Shown: positions 1 to 10,626, numbered from the stretch's first letter. The stretch: DNA of 64,000 bases from an uncultured Acetatifactor sp. (GCA_947594835.1 CANQEH010000004.1:1-64000); one strand, 5' to 3'. The notes: a model not told the origin generated them from the letters alone. Numbers and translations: made by a program.

Positions 1-2632
1 CCTCGATGGCCTGGTAGATCACTTTATACAGCCTGACGTCTACGCCCTCCCGCTCTGCGGTCGCCTTTGCCGTTGCGTCCGGGCGCACGTTAAATCCGAT
101 GATAATCGCGTTGGACGCGCTTGCCAGAGTCACGTCCGACTCGTTGATGGCGCCCACGCCGCCGTGGATACACTTCACCACGACCTCCTCGTTGGACAGC
201 TTTAACAGGGACTGCTTCACAGCCTCTACGCTTCCCTGTACGTCCGCCTTCACGATCAGGTTCAGCTCCTTTAAGCTGCCCTCCTTGATCTGGGAGAACA
301 GATCGTCCAGGGACATTTTGGTTTTGGTCTCCTCCAGCTTGCGCTCCTTGTTCTGCGCCAGATAGGTGTCCGCGTAGGATTTTGCCGTCTTGTCGTTCTC
401 GTGGGCCAGAAATACCTCTCCGGCGCTGGGCACATCGTTTAAGCCCAGGATTTCAACCGGCATGGAAGGCTCTGCCTCCTTGACTCTCCTGCCCTTGTCG
501 TCGATCATGGCGCGCACTTTTCCGTGGCAGGCGCCTGCGGAGATAAAATCCCCCACGTGCAGCGTGCCTTTCTGTACCAGCACCGTTGCCACAGGCCCCC
601 GTCCCTTGTCCAGTTCCGCCTCGATGACCAGGCCCCTTGCGCGGCGCTGGGGATTGGCCTTCAGCTCCAGAATATCCGCCGTCAGCAGGATGGTGTCCAG
701 AAGCTTGTCGATCCCTTCGCCGGACTTGGCGGACACGGGCACAAACTCCGTGCTCCCGCCCCAGTCGGTGGCTACCAGCTCATACTCCGTCAGCTCCTGC
801 TTGACCCTGTCCACGTTGGCGGAGGGCTTGTCGATCTTGTTCACCGCCACGATGATCTCAATGCCGGCGGCCTTGGCGTGGTTGATGGCCTCAATGGTCT
901 GAGGCATCACGCCGTCGTCCGCCGCCACCACCAAAATGGCGATATCCGTAGCGTTCGCGCCGCGCATCCGCATGGCGGTAAAGGCTTCGTGTCCGGGCGT
1001 GTCCAGGAAAGTGATCTTGCGCCCGCCGACGTTCACAGTATATGCGCCGATGTGCTGGGTGATACCGCCCGCCTCTTTGTCGATGACATTGGTCTTCCGG
1101 ATGGCGTCCAGAAGCGAGGTCTTACCGTGGTCTACATGGCCCATGACGCAGATTACGGGCGGCCTTTCCACCAGGGTGCTCTCCGCATCCTCTTCCTCCC
1201 TCAGAAGTTCCTCGATCACGTCTACCTTGACTTCCCTTTCACAGAGGATGTCGTACTCCATGGCGATGTTTTCCGCGTCCTCATAGGAAACCTCCTGATT
1301 GACGGTGACGATCTTGCCCTGTAAAAACAGCTTCTTCACAATGGCGGAGGGCTGCAGCTTCATCTTGTCCGCCAGATCTTTGATGGAGATGGTCTCGGGA
1401 AGGGCAATCACCTTGATGACCTCTTCGGCGGCCTCCTCTTTCTTCTTCTCCGGCTTGATAAACCTGCCGGGGCGGTTCTTTGCCGCCTCGTCCTCCTCGT
1501 AAATATGATCCTTCTTAGAGCGCTTATCCCGCTCCTGATTGCTGCTGCGCCGCTTTTCGTCTTCCCGGCGCTTTTCCGTATCCTTTGCCGGAGCGTCCCC
1601 GGCAAAGCCTTTCCCCGGTCTGGCATCCTTAAATCCAGCACCCGGCCCTCCATTTGGACGGCCGTCGCGCGGGCCACCTCCAAAACCGCGGCCGCCGCCC
1701 ATGCCAGCGCCCGGGCCGCGCCGATCACCCGGATGCCCTTCCGCACCCGGCCTGCCGCTTCTCTGATAGCCGCTGCCCTGTCTGTCACCCTGCGGTCTTG
1801 CATTGCCGTTTCCTGCTCCTCTCCCCTGGAAAGAACCTCTCTCTGTCCTGGCGTTTCCCTGGTAGCCGCCCTGTACGCGGCCATCCCTGTTCCGATTCTC
1901 CGAAAAACGCCCTTCCCTCTGCCCTCTCTCCTGGGTCACACCAGCGCCCTGGGGCCGCTGTCTCTGCGCCTGTTCCGGCGCCTGTTCCGGCGCCTGTGCC
2001 CTGGCCTCTGTCCTGGCTTCCGGCCTTACCTGCGGCCTTGCCTCCGGCGCCGCCTGCTGTTCGGGGCGGGGCTTGGGCTGCTGATTCCTGGGAGGGACCA
2101 TCTGCACGCTGGGAGTGGGAGAAGGGGGCGTCAGGGGCTTGATGGGGCGCACAGGCATCTGTCCTCTGCGGTCTGCGCTGTGCCCGCCGTGTCCCCCCTG
2201 GCTTCCCGGCCTGCCTCCCGGGCCGCCCTGGGGCCTTGCTCCCTGGCTGGGGCGCTGTCCGGGCATCTTGGAGTTCTGGGGATTGCTCACAAAGATGATC
2301 TTCTTTTTCTTCTTTGGCTGTTCTTCCCTGGAATTTTGGCTTCCCGCCGCCTCTTTTGGCTGCTGCGGCGCAGGCGCTTTCTCCGCGGCAGTCTCCTTTT
2401 CTGCGGGCTCTTTCCCAGGGGCTTCCTTCACAGCTGCCTCTCTGTCCGGCTCCCCTTTGGCGGAGGACGCCTTTGCCTTTCCAAACTTCTCCCGCACAAG
2501 CCGCGCCGCATCCTCCTCAATGGAACTCTGCGCCGCCTTCGCTTCTATGCCTTTCTCCTGCAAAAAGCTTAAGATTTCCCTGCTCTGCCTATCCAGCTCT
2601 TTTGCAAGCTCATGTACTTTGATTTTCGCCAT
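1..2632 (-). CDS. infB: Translation initiation factor IF-2 (3' end cut by window edge)
   Basis: IF-2 is the GTPase that brings initiator tRNA to the 30S subunit and promotes 50S joining. 877 codons are visible from an ATG at 2632 ([13 protein letters not shown]) and the frame runs off the left edge, so the last C-terminal domain is missing. Residues 1-50 form the IF2_N module. A long linker to about residue 370 is rich in R, G, P and Q. A second IF2_N module follows, then the GTPase domain with GHVDHGKTS near residue 497, [11 protein letters not shown] and NKIDKP. The extended, low-complexity linker is long but typical of clostridial IF-2. It is last in the rimP-nusA-rnpM-ylxQ operon, 31 bp after ylxQ. 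Identification is secure; only completeness is limited. Confidence 0.97.
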   Translation of the reverse strand, partial: MAKIKVHELAKELDRQSREILSFLQEKGIEAKAAQSSIEEDAARLVREKFGKAKASSAKGEPDREAAVKEAPGKEPAEKETAAEKAPAPQQPKEAAGSQNSREEQPKKKKKIIFVSNPQNSKMPGQRPSQGARPQGGPGGRPGSQGGHGGHSADRRGQMPVRPIKPLTPPSPTPSVQMVPPRNQQPKPRPEQQAAPEARPQVRPEARTEARAQAPEQAPEQAQRQRPQGAGVTQERGQREGRFSENRNRDGRVQGGYQGNARTERGSFQGRGAGNGNARPQGDRQGSGYQRSGRPGAEGHPGDRRGPGAGMGGGRGFGGGPRDGRPNGGPGAGFKDARPGKGFAGDAPAKDTEKRREDEKRRSSNQERDKRSKKDHIYEEDEAAKNRPGRFIKPEKKKEEAAEEVIKVIALPETISIKDLADKMKLQPSAIVKKLFLQGKIVTVNQEVSYEDAENIAMEYDILCEREVKVDVIEELLREEEDAESTLVERPPVICVMGHVDHGKTSLLDAIRKTNVIDKEAGGITQHIGAYTVNVGGRKITFLDTPGHEAFTAMRMRGANATDIAILVVAADDGVMPQTIEAINHAKAAGIEIIVAVNKIDKPSANVDRVKQELTEYELVATDWGGSTEFVPVSAKSGEGIDKLLDTILLTADILELKANPQRRARGLVIEAELDKGRGPVATVLVQKGTLHVGDFISAGACHGKVRAMIDDKGRRVKEAEPSMPVEILGLNDVPSAGEVFLAHENDKTAKSYADTYLAQNKERKLEETKTKMSLDDLFSQIKEGSLKELNLIVKADVQGSVEAVKQSLLKLSNEEVVVKCIHGGVGAINESDVTLASASNAIIIGFNVRPDATAKATAEREGVDVRLYKVIYQAIE

Positions 2633-2663
2633 GCTTTCCTCCATTTCTGCCGCCAGCGGCCAT

Positions 2664-2981
2664 TCACTTCTCTTTCATCTGTGCGATGATCGCATCCGCC
2701 AGCCCGGCGTCGCACACGCCCACAGATGCCCGCAGATCTTTCCCGATGGCATGGCCCAGGGTCTCCTTTGTCCCAAAGACAAGCATCGGCACCTGATAAA
2801 AGGAACACTTATCGGTAAATACCTTTCTGGTATTTTCAGACGCATCCTCCGCCAGAATCACCAGCCTGGCAGTTTTGCCGCGGACGGCTTCCATCGTCTG
2901 AAATTCGCCGCTGACCAGATTGTGCCCTCTCATCGCAATCCCCAAAAGGGAATACACCTTATTCTGCTTCAAGCTCCTCAA
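2664..2981 (-). CDS. L7Ae/L30e-family ribosomal protein (YlxQ)
   Basis: Small RNA-binding protein of the L7Ae/L30e/Gadd45 fold, about 105 residues, in its standard place between rnpM and inf[21 protein letters not shown] matches the family N-terminus. The family binds kink-turn RNA; the precise role of YlxQ is unsettled. The reading frame overlaps the end of rnpM, suggesting translational coupling. No ATG is available: either TTG at 2981 or TTG at 2972 (giving [10 protein letters not shown]) is the start, and the second matches homologue N-termini better. Confidence 0.88.
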   Translation of the reverse strand: MRSLKQNKVYSLLGIAMRGHNLVSGEFQTMEAVRGKTARLVILAEDASENTRKVFTDKCSFYQVPMLVFGTKETLGHAIGKDLRASVGVCDAGLADAIIAQMKEK

Positions 2982-3231
2982 ACTCCCTCTCCAGACGTCC
3001 GTACACCTCGCCTGGGACAGCCATCTTAAAAGAGCGCTCCAGGCCCTTGTTTTTCTGGGCCCTCATAAGGCACTCCCTGCTCCTACAAACATATGCGCCC
3101 CTGCCGTTCTTTTTTCCTGTGACATCCAGACAGATCTCCCCGTCCGCTGTCTTCAGGATGCGCATCATTTCTTTCTTTCCCTTCATCTCGCCGCAGCCCA
3201 CGCACTGCCGCAAAGGAATCTTTTTCGCCAT
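2959..3231 (-). CDS. rnpM: RNase P modulator RnpM (YlxR family)
   Basis: 90-residue nucleic-acid-binding protein of the YlxR family, recently shown in Bacillus to bind the RNase P RNA and modulate its activity (established knowledge, not visible here). The sequence shows the family motif RQCVGCGEMKGKKEMMRI at the N-terminus and GRGAYVC in the middle. It lies between nusA and ylxQ, 15 bp downstream of nusA and overlapping ylxQ, the standard Firmicutes order. Start ATG at 3231. Confidence 0.92.
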   Translation of the reverse strand: MAKKIPLRQCVGCGEMKGKKEMMRILKTADGEICLDVTGKKNGRGAYVCRSRECLMRAQKNKGLERSFKMAVPGEVYGRLEREFEELEAE

Positions 3232-3246
3232 AAGCCTTCCCGCTCC

Positions 3247-4461
3247 TTACATGGGATCCTGCTGACCGTCCCCCTCATAGCCTTCCAGATTCTGGCCGTC
3301 CTCCTGATAATCATCCCCGTCGTAGGGCTCGTACGTCCCATCCTCGTACCCGTCGTCCTCATACTCCCCGCCGTCGTACTCATCGTCCATGTAATCCTCG
3401 TAGCGGAAGCCCGGCGCATCCTTGGCCTGGGTCTCGGACTTGATGTCGATCTTATAGCCGGTGAGTCTGGCTGCCAGCCTGGCGTTCTGGCCCTCTTTGC
3501 CGATGGCTAAGGAGAGCTGGTAATCCGGCACCACCACCTTGGCGGTCTTCTCGTCGGGATCGGCAAACACCGCCACGATCTTTGCGGGAGAAAGGGCGTT
3601 CTGGATCAGGTTGCCGGGGTTTTCGTCCCAGTTGACGATGTCGATCTTTTCCCCCCGCAGCTCGTCCACGATGGCGTTTACCCTGGCGCCGTTTACGCCG
3701 ACGCAGGCGCCCACCGCGTCCACATTGGGATTGTTGCTCCACACCGCGATCTTGGTGCGGCTGCCCGCCTCCCTGGCAATGCTCTTGATCTCCACTGTCC
3801 CGTCCTTGATCTCCGTCACTTCCGCTTCAAACAGGCGCTTTACCAGCTCCGGGTGGGTGCGGCTGACGCTGATGCGGGGGCCTTTGGGAGTGTTCTTTAC
3901 CTCCAGGATGTAGACCTTGATGCGCTCCGTGGGCCGGAACACCTCGGTCTTGACCTGTTCGCTCTCGCTTAACATGGCGTCCGCCTTGCCTAAGTTGATG
4001 CTGATGTTTTTCCCCACATAGCGCTGCACCACTCCGGTGACAACATCCTTTTCCTTCTCATAATACTGGTTGTAGATAACGCTGCGCTCCTCCTCGCGGA
4101 TCTTCTGGAGGATGACGTTCTTGGCGTTCTGGGTGGCGATGCGCCCAAACTCCTTGGACTGTATCTCGATGTGGATCATGTCGCCCACTTTTGCGTCCTG
4201 GGAGATCTTCCCCGCGTCCTCCAGGGAGATCTGCAGGCAGTCGTCCTCCACCTCCTCGGGGCTCTCCACCACTTCCTTTTCCGCGTACACCAGAAAATCA
4301 CAGGTCTCCCTGTCGATTTCCACATGGACGTTGTCCGACTTCCCGAAGTGGTTTTTGCAGGCGGTCAGCAGAGAATTTTCAATGGCCTCAAAGAGCGTTT
4401 CCTTGCTGATCTCTTTCTCCTTCTCCAGGATATCCAGGGCTTCCATCAATTCCTTGTTCAT
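3247..4461 (-). CDS. nusA: Transcription termination/antitermination protein NusA
   Basis: NusA binds RNA polymerase and nascent RNA and modulates pausing, intrinsic termination and antitermination. The start chosen is ATG 4461 (MNKELMEALDILEKEK), preceded by a good GGAGGAAA site; an in-frame ATG 39 bases upstream lacks one. In order: N-terminal polymerase-binding domain (about 1-125), S1 domain, then KH1 and KH2 (for example GACVGVNGARVNAIVDELRG and SLAIGKEGQNARLAARLTG). The Gram-negative acidic repeats are absent, but the last ~50 residues are an unusually acidic Asp/Glu/Tyr/Gly tail (EYDGGEYEDDGYEDG). Second gene of the operon. Confidence 0.97.
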   Translation of the reverse strand: MNKELMEALDILEKEKEISKETLFEAIENSLLTACKNHFGKSDNVHVEIDRETCDFLVYAEKEVVESPEEVEDDCLQISLEDAGKISQDAKVGDMIHIEIQSKEFGRIATQNAKNVILQKIREEERSVIYNQYYEKEKDVVTGVVQRYVGKNISINLGKADAMLSESEQVKTEVFRPTERIKVYILEVKNTPKGPRISVSRTHPELVKRLFEAEVTEIKDGTVEIKSIAREAGSRTKIAVWSNNPNVDAVGACVGVNGARVNAIVDELRGEKIDIVNWDENPGNLIQNALSPAKIVAVFADPDEKTAKVVVPDYQLSLAIGKEGQNARLAARLTGYKIDIKSETQAKDAPGFRYEDYMDDEYDGGEYEDDGYEDGTYEPYDGDDYQEDGQNLEGYEGDGQQDPM

Positions 4462-4511
4462 CGTTTCCTCCATTCCGGCGCTTTGCCATCCTTGTCCCAT
4501 ATCGCTTCTGT

Positions 4512-4976
4512 CTAAAAATCTAAAGCCAGCCGGACCATTGCCAGTTCCGGTCTTACAAAACTCCTCTTCTTTTCCCCTTCCAGGATCGTCAGCGTCTCCG
4601 CGTCAAAGCTCTCCAAAATCCCCGCAAACTCTTTCTGCCCGTCCAGGGGCTTGTAGAGCTTTAGCTCCACCTGCTCTCCCAGCGCGGCGGCCAGGTGCTT
4701 GTCTTTCTTTAAGACACGGCCCAGCCCGGGGCTGCTGACCTCCAGAAAATAGGCGTCCGGGATCGGGTCTTTTTCATCCAGCGCATCCGACAGCGCCCGG
4801 CTCACCGTCTCACAGTCTTCTATGGTCACGCCGCCCGGCTTGTCGATGTAGGCCCGCAGATAATACTCCGCGCCCTCCTTCACATACTCCACATCGTAGA
4901 CGGACACCCCGTTTGCCGCCGCAATGGGCGCAAGCAGCGCTTCTGCCTCCGACTCGTACTCTTCCCTTTTGGACAT
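4512..4976 (-). CDS. rimP: Ribosome maturation factor RimP
   Basis: 154-residue RimP, needed for maturation of the 30S subunit. Family features are visible: AEALLAPIAAANGVSVYDVEYVKEG, the turn LRAYIDKPGGVTIEDCE, and VSSPGLGRVLK, followed by the C-terminal SH3-like domain (LEGEKKRSFVRPELAMVRL). First gene of the rimP-nusA-rnpM-ylxQ-infB operon. It is preceded by a short leader with a perfect hairpin and a near-consensus promoter that sits within the end of the neighbouring GH43 gene. Confidence 0.95.
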   Translation of the reverse strand: MSKREEYESEAEALLAPIAAANGVSVYDVEYVKEGAEYYLRAYIDKPGGVTIEDCETVSRALSDALDEKDPIPDAYFLEVSSPGLGRVLKKDKHLAAALGEQVELKLYKPLDGQKEFAGILESFDAETLTILEGEKKRSFVRPELAMVRLALDF

Positions 4977-5005
4977 TCCATGCCTCCTTGCCGCCTACAA
5001 CAAGA

Positions 5006-5027
5006 AAGAGTGGCACGCGCCACTCTT
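5006..5027 (-). terminator. Hairpin in rimP leader (possible attenuator or GH43 terminator)
   Basis: A perfect 9-bp stem (5006-5014 with 5019-5027) with a 4-base loop, followed on the minus strand by a weak T-rich run (TCTTGTT). It lies roughly 20-45 nucleotides downstream of the predicted rimP start point, so it ends GH43 transcripts, attenuates the nusA operon, or both. The weak T-run makes efficient termination uncertain. Confidence 0.55.
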
Positions 5028-5054
5028 ACTCTAGTAACCATCTGTAACAAATCA

Positions 5055-5083
5055 AGTATACCCTTAAATCCCAGGGCTGTCAA
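5055..5083 (-). promoter_or_regulatory. SigA-type promoter of the rimP-nusA-infB operon
   Basis: On the minus strand, TTGACA (5078-5083), a 17-bp spacer, then TATACT (5055-5060): one mismatch from consensus. It is placed inside the last codons of the GH43 gene, whose stop is at 5064-5066, in the spacer. Confidence 0.85.
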
Positions 5084-6632
5084 GCAGTTTTTCGTCCTCG
5101 TACTGAAAATAGTCGAAATCCGCCGGCTTTCTGCTGCCGCAGCCGCCGTTGTTGGCGTAAATCCCCACCATCGTCCCCGTATGGCGCTTGGGGTCGTCCG
5201 GCACGCCCTCGTCGGAGAGATAGACGCAGTCCTCCAGGCGGCCCACCATCTCCCAGTCCTTCCCGTCGTAACTGTAAAAAAAGGTGCGGGTCAGGTGATC
5301 CACTTCCACCTTCAGATACACAGGCGCCTCCCGGATGTTGTCCACCTGGGCCGCCAGCTCCTCCCCGTGGTTTCTGTTGATCACAAGCTGCAGCTTGCGC
5401 CCGCCCTCCCAGCACAGGGAACATCTTGCGTAGGTGGCGGTGCTGTAATAACAGGTCAGACCCGCCTGCTCCCCGTCCCGGTCGGGGTAAAATTCCAGCT
5501 TGGTCTGGGCCCGGTAGCACAGCTCCTGCTCCCGTCTGAGAAGCGTATTCTTGGCGCGGATCTCGTTTAACTGGCCGTCCCGGGTCCAGATGCGGAAGTG
5601 CCCCGGGCGCTCCGTCAGAGACCAGGAGCCGTTGTCCGGCGTCCGCACAAACTCCCACTCCAGATCCAGCTCCTCCCGGTCAAAATCATCGGACAGGTTC
5701 CGCTCAAACACACATTCCGGCAGATCCGGGGCCTCCTGGACCTGGCTGGGCCCCCGGCCGCCGTTTACGGTAAACCAGCCGTCCTGTGTCCATTCCACCG
5801 GGTCCAATGCCGTCTCCCGGCCCATAGTGGTGTGATTGCCCTGGTTGGGCCTGCCGCAGAGGTAGTAGCACCACCATTTTCCGTTCTGATCCTGCACCAG
5901 CTTCCCGTGGCCCGCCCGCTGGAGGGGCGCCTGCCTGTCCTGCTGGCGCATGACGGGGTTGTAGGGGGAGGCCTCGTAAGGCCCGTAGAGGGAAGCGCTG
6001 CGGGCCGCGTTGATGCCGTGGCCGTAGCCGGTGCCGCCCTCCGCCACCATGGCGTAATACCAGCCGTCCTTCCGGAACAGATGGGGCCCCTCGGGGCAGC
6101 GCTCTCCCGTGCCCGGCCACACTGTGCGCGCCTCCCCCGCCAGGCGCAGGGAGTCAGCCGACAGCGGCACTGCCCGGGCCCCCTTGGCGATGATCATGTA
6201 GCGGCTGCCGTCCTCATCCACAAAGTGGGAGGGGTCGATGTCGTCCACCTCCAGACACACCGGCTTGCTGTAAGGCCCCTGGGGCTGATCCGCTGTCATC
6301 ACCAGCTGGCGGCGCATCACGTTGTTGCCCCGCTTACCGTCTGCGTTTAAGCGCAAGGTGGCAAACACATAGTACTTCCCGTCCACATAGGAGAGATCCG
6401 GCGCCCAGATGCCGTGGGAATCCTTACAGTCGCTTAAGTCCAGATAGGACGGGTCGGTGATGGCATGGCCGATGATATGCCAGTGCACCATATCCCGGGA
6501 ATGGGAGATGGGGATGGCAGGAAAATACTGGAAACTGGAATTTGCCATATAAAAGTCATCTCCCACCCGGATGACGGAGGGGTCTGGGAAAAAACCCCGC
6601 TGTACTGGATTTTGATACGTTCTTCTACACAT
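5064..6632 (-). CDS. Glycoside hydrolase family 43 (beta-xylosidase / arabinofuranosidase-like)
   Basis: About 522 residues from ATG 6632, which has a GGAGG site; the upstream gene's stop overlaps it by 8 bases. The N-terminal five-bladed propeller (about 1-310) shows the three expected acidic residues: the base Asp in FFPDPSVIRVGDDFYM, an Asp in DIDPSHFVDEDG, and the acid Glu in CPEGPHLFRKDGWYYAM. The C-terminal third is a concanavalin-like beta-sandwich (YSYDGKDWEMVG...ADFDYFQYE), as in GH43 xylosidases. No signal peptide is seen, so it probably acts on short oligosaccharides inside the cell. It is the third gene of a LytTR / LiaF-like / GH43 operon. Exact substrate cannot be read from sequence. 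Confidence 0.9.
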   Translation of the reverse strand: MCRRTYQNPVQRGFFPDPSVIRVGDDFYMANSSFQYFPAIPISHSRDMVHWHIIGHAITDPSYLDLSDCKDSHGIWAPDLSYVDGKYYVFATLRLNADGKRGNNVMRRQLVMTADQPQGPYSKPVCLEVDDIDPSHFVDEDGSRYMIIAKGARAVPLSADSLRLAGEARTVWPGTGERCPEGPHLFRKDGWYYAMVAEGGTGYGHGINAARSASLYGPYEASPYNPVMRQQDRQAPLQRAGHGKLVQDQNGKWWCYYLCGRPNQGNHTTMGRETALDPVEWTQDGWFTVNGGRGPSQVQEAPDLPECVFERNLSDDFDREELDLEWEFVRTPDNGSWSLTERPGHFRIWTRDGQLNEIRAKNTLLRREQELCYRAQTKLEFYPDRDGEQAGLTCYYSTATYARCSLCWEGGRKLQLVINRNHGEELAAQVDNIREAPVYLKVEVDHLTRTFFYSYDGKDWEMVGRLEDCVYLSDEGVPDDPKRHTGTMVGIYANNGGCGSRKPADFDYFQYEDEKLLDSPGI

Positions 6633-7344
6633 ACCTGACCTCCACGCTTCCAAAGCTGGTTTCTCCCCGGATGGACAACACCGTGGCCCCCTGGGGGTTG
6701 CAGCGCCCTTTTTCCTTCACGCTGCCAAAAGCGGTCTCCGTGCTCAGTTCCACTCTCCAATCCGCAGGGACATAGAGGGTGGTCTTGCCAAAAGAGTTTT
6801 CCACGTCTACGCTGGCGCTTCCGTTTTGGAGCGCGGCGTCCGTAAAGTACAGATGCAGGGAGCCGAACGCATTTTCCGCGGACACATGGCCGATCTGTCC
6901 TGTCACATATTTTACCGACTCGCCAAAGACGTTTTTATAGGAGACGCTGCCGCCGTCCCGGCGCTCCTCGCTGACAGGTTTTTTCCCGTCATACCTGTGG
7001 CCGTTTATGGTCACCCACCCATGGCCACCCTTTTTTTCAAAGCCGGGAAACAAAAGCTTTAATCCCACTGTCCCCAGAAGCGCCGCCCCCAGCACCGGCC
7101 AGGGGGTGATGGACTCCAGCCCCAGCTGCTTGTCGTATGTGATGATCAGAAACGCTGCGGCAAATAAGATCTCGCCGAAACGCCTGCGCAGCAGCCCGTC
7201 TGCCAGAAGCGCCGCCAGACACAGGGTGACCAGGATGTTCCACACCCCGATCCCGCCCAGATAGCCGAGCCTTCCCGCCACCAGCGCCACCGCGCCCAAG
7301 AGAAACAGTACGCCCCAAAAGATATTTCTTGCCTGTCTTTTCAT
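6625..7344 (-). CDS. LiaF-like membrane protein (DUF2154-type C-terminus)
   Basis: 239 residues from ATG 7344, preceded by AAGGAG. Four hydrophobic segments fill the N-terminal 110 residues (for example NIFWGVLFLLGAVALVAGRL and FGEILFAAAFLIITY). The rest is a soluble beta-rich domain with the repeated theme of the LiaF/VraT C-terminus (NVFGESVKYVTG, NAFGSLHLYF, NSFGKTTLYVP, TSFGSVEVRYV). LiaF proteins restrain cell-envelope stress two-component systems; here the partner encoded just upstream is a LytTR regulator instead. It overlaps GH43 downstream. Function in this arrangement is inferred. Confidence 0.75.
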   Translation of the reverse strand: MKRQARNIFWGVLFLLGAVALVAGRLGYLGGIGVWNILVTLCLAALLADGLLRRRFGEILFAAAFLIITYDKQLGLESITPWPVLGAALLGTVGLKLLFPGFEKKGGHGWVTINGHRYDGKKPVSEERRDGGSVSYKNVFGESVKYVTGQIGHVSAENAFGSLHLYFTDAALQNGSASVDVENSFGKTTLYVPADWRVELSTETAFGSVKEKGRCNPQGATVLSIRGETSFGSVEVRYV

Positions 7345-7388
7345 CCTTTCTCTCCTTCCGCCGCTTAAACGGCTCTTATACCTTGCCT

Positions 7389-7850
7389 TCAAAGCCCCAG
7401 CTTTTTCGCGTTGAGGCGCTCCGTCAGCGCCTTGTAGAAATTTCTGGACACCAGCGTCTTCTTGCCGCTTCCATAAAACTCTACCAGGCTGGAAGCGGTC
7501 AGGTTCCGCGTGATGGAATACACATGATCCAGATTCGCGATGGTGGATTTTGAGATCCTCATAAAGCTGCCCGGCAAAAGCTCCTCCAGCTCGTAGAGAC
7601 GGTAGCCGCAGTCAAAAATCTGAGTGGCCGTATGGGCGCGGACTGCGCTGCCCTCCGTCTCAAAAAAGTAGATGTCTTCCAGGGGGACGTAGTACTCCGT
7701 CTCCCCGCCTGTCAGCGACAGGCACCGCTTTGCGCTGTTTTGTTTTGACAGGTAGTTCTGCAGGCCGACGACGGCGTCGTTCAGCGAGGCGCATCGGATG
7801 ATGACCTCTTCCTCCGCCAGCCCTTCCTCGATCTCAATTTTCACCTTCAT
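7389..7850 (-). CDS. LytTR DNA-binding domain protein
   Basis: 153 residues from ATG 7850 behind GGGAGGAAAC. An N-terminal ~45-residue segment (MKVKIEIEEGLAEEEVIIRC) is followed by a LytTR DNA-binding domain: YYVPLEDIYFFETEGSAVRAHT, then FMRISKSTIANLDHVYSI and GSGKKTLVSRNFYKAL. There is no receiver domain. Stand-alone LytTR proteins paired with small membrane proteins are common in Firmicutes, where the membrane protein usually antagonises the regulator. It leads an operon with the LiaF-like protein and GH43. Confidence 0.88.
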   Translation of the reverse strand: MKVKIEIEEGLAEEEVIIRCASLNDAVVGLQNYLSKQNSAKRCLSLTGGETEYYVPLEDIYFFETEGSAVRAHTATQIFDCGYRLYELEELLPGSFMRISKSTIANLDHVYSITRNLTASSLVEFYGSGKKTLVSRNFYKALTERLNAKKLGL

Positions 7851-7902
7851 ACAGGTTTCCTCCCGCCCTTTGGATGACCGGGCCGCTGCGTTGTATGATT
7901 CC

Positions 7903-7930
7903 AGTATAGCTCTTTTCCCAAAGCTGTAAA
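7903..7930 (-). promoter_or_regulatory. Promoter of the LytTR-LiaF-GH43 operon
   Basis: Minus strand: TTTACA (7925-7930), 16-bp spacer, TATACT (7903-7908). About 50 bases upstream of the LytTR start codon. Confidence 0.7.
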
Positions 7931-7977
7931 GGGCTTTTGCGCAAGAGGTCAGAATCGGGGGCTCACAGGTCATTTCC

Positions 7978-8169
7978 CTATTCCAAGAGGGTATACTGCA
8001 TCCACTGGTACAAAAGCCTGCTGCCCTCGGTGATCTCCGGGGGAAGAAGCGCCCGGGCCACCAGTTTGGGCTCCGGATCTGCGCCGCTTTCTTCCGCCTC
8101 CGGGTCTGTGCGCTGTAAGTAGGCGTAATCGCCGTCGATGGCTGTGACAATATAAGTAAAGGTTTGCAT
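7978..8169 (-). CDS. Small hypothetical protein, 63 residues
   Basis: Starts at ATG 8169 (MQTFTYIVTAIDGDYAYLQR) behind AAGGAG at a good distance. Soluble and acidic in the middle (DPEAEESGADPEPK), predicted short beta-strand start, C-terminus LLYQWMQYTLLE. No family recognised. It stands between groEL and the LytTR operon on the same strand. Coding is supported by the ribosome binding site and an uninterrupted frame. Confidence 0.65.
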   Translation of the reverse strand: MQTFTYIVTAIDGDYAYLQRTDPEAEESGADPEPKLVARALLPPEITEGSRLLYQWMQYTLLE

Positions 8170-8218
8170 AGGATGGCTCCTTTCGTGGTAGAATCTGCGG
8201 CGCTCCCCCAGACGCGAA

Positions 8219-8259
8219 ATAAGGAGAAAAGCTCGTGGGAGCACGGCTTTTCTCCTTAT
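8219..8259 (-). terminator. Terminator of groES-groEL
   Basis: Fourteen-base-pair perfect stem (8219-8232 with 8246-8259), with an inner CGTG/CACG hairpin in its loop, 34 bp after the groEL stop. The T-run on the minus strand is short (TTATTT). Confidence 0.7.
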
Positions 8260-8292
8260 CTTATCTGACTTGCGTCCGGCCGGAGACGGGCG

Positions 8293-9954
<1,662 letters not shown>

Positions 9955-10242
9955 TTAATTCTCGATCACTGCCAGGATATCGCTCTGTCTCACCACGATA
10001 TACTCCTGATCCTCCAGTTTTACCTCTGTCCCGGCATACTTGGAATAGATCACCTGGTCGCCAGTCTTGACTTCCATCTTCACTTCCTTGCCGTCCACCA
10101 TGCCGCCGGGCCCTACTGCCAGCACCTCTGCCTGCTGGGGCTTCTCTTTGCTCTGGCCGGGAAGAACGATGCCTGATTTGGTGGTTTCTTCCGCTTCCAG
10201 CTGTTTCAATACGACTCTGTCACCTAAAGGTACTAACTTCAT
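9955..10242 (-). CDS. groES: Co-chaperonin GroES (10 kDa)
   Basis: 95-residue GroES from ATG 10242 (MKLVPLGDRVVLKQLEAEE), preceded by CAGGAGGGAA; an upstream in-frame start lacks such a site. Mobile-loop region KSGIVLPGQSKEKPQQAEV and the C-terminal VIYSKYAGTEVKLEDQEYIV are intact. First gene of groES-groEL. Confidence 0.97.
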   Translation of the reverse strand: MKLVPLGDRVVLKQLEAEETTKSGIVLPGQSKEKPQQAEVLAVGPGGMVDGKEVKMEVKTGDQVIYSKYAGTEVKLEDQEYIVVRQSDILAVIEN

Positions 10243-10277
10243 GGTAATTCCCTCCTGTTTCCTGTGTCTCTTTTTTG

Positions 10278-10304
10278 TTAGCACTCATTCTATTCGAGTG
10301 CTAA
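10278..10304 (-). promoter_or_regulatory. CIRCE operator (HrcA binding site)
   Basis: Perfect CIRCE inverted repeat: TTAGCACTC (10278-10286), nine-base spacer, GAGTGCTAA (10296-10304). It lies between the groES promoter and start codon, so HrcA repression of groESL is expected. hrcA itself is not in the window. Confidence 0.98.
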
Positions 10305-10315
10305 CCACAAGACAT

Positions 10316-10344
10316 ATATTAGATTTATATGGAAGTCTTTGCAA
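10316..10344 (-). promoter_or_regulatory. groES promoter
   Basis: Minus strand TTGCAA (10339-10344), 17-bp spacer, TAATAT (10316-10321), immediately upstream of CIRCE. Confidence 0.8.
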
Positions 10345-10534
10345 GCATATCCGCGGCTGATAAAATTTATTTTTCTCTTGTTTTATCATTATATCTCTTT
10401 TTTTCTTCCATTTTCATACATAAATGGTAAAAACAAGATTTTATAATTCCTTTATAAATCCTTTCTCCTTTCGTTATTTTTCGCGCCAGGACAGGGCCAG
10501 GACAGGCTCCTCCGGCGGCCGGGAAACAGCAAAA
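10345..10534. other. Gene-free stretch, AT-rich
   Basis: Between the groES promoter and the terminator of the next gene. It is rich in T runs (around 10369-10400) and contains no convincing coding frame, RNA gene or repeat. Confidence 0.5.
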
Positions 10535-10560
10535 GCGCCGGGTGCTTTCCGCCCCGGCGC
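10535..10560 (-). terminator. Terminator after zinc-ribbon membrane gene
   Basis: Stem GCGCCGGG (10535-10542) with CCCGGCGC (10553-10560) followed on the minus strand by TTTT (10531-10534). Sits 67 bp after the stop of the gene ending at 10627. Confidence 0.75.
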
Positions 10561-10626
10561 CGGATTTTTCAGGCCCATCGCCTGTTCCCTGTTCTTCGTC
10601 CCTTATTGCTGATGCCCTGTCCCGTC

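Noticed and set aside
1408-2622. Long open frames on the plus strand and a shifted minus frame within infB
   Set aside because: They follow the biased, GC-rich codons of the IF-2 linker and encode Arg/Pro/Leu-rich nonsense; infB itself is clearly the gene.
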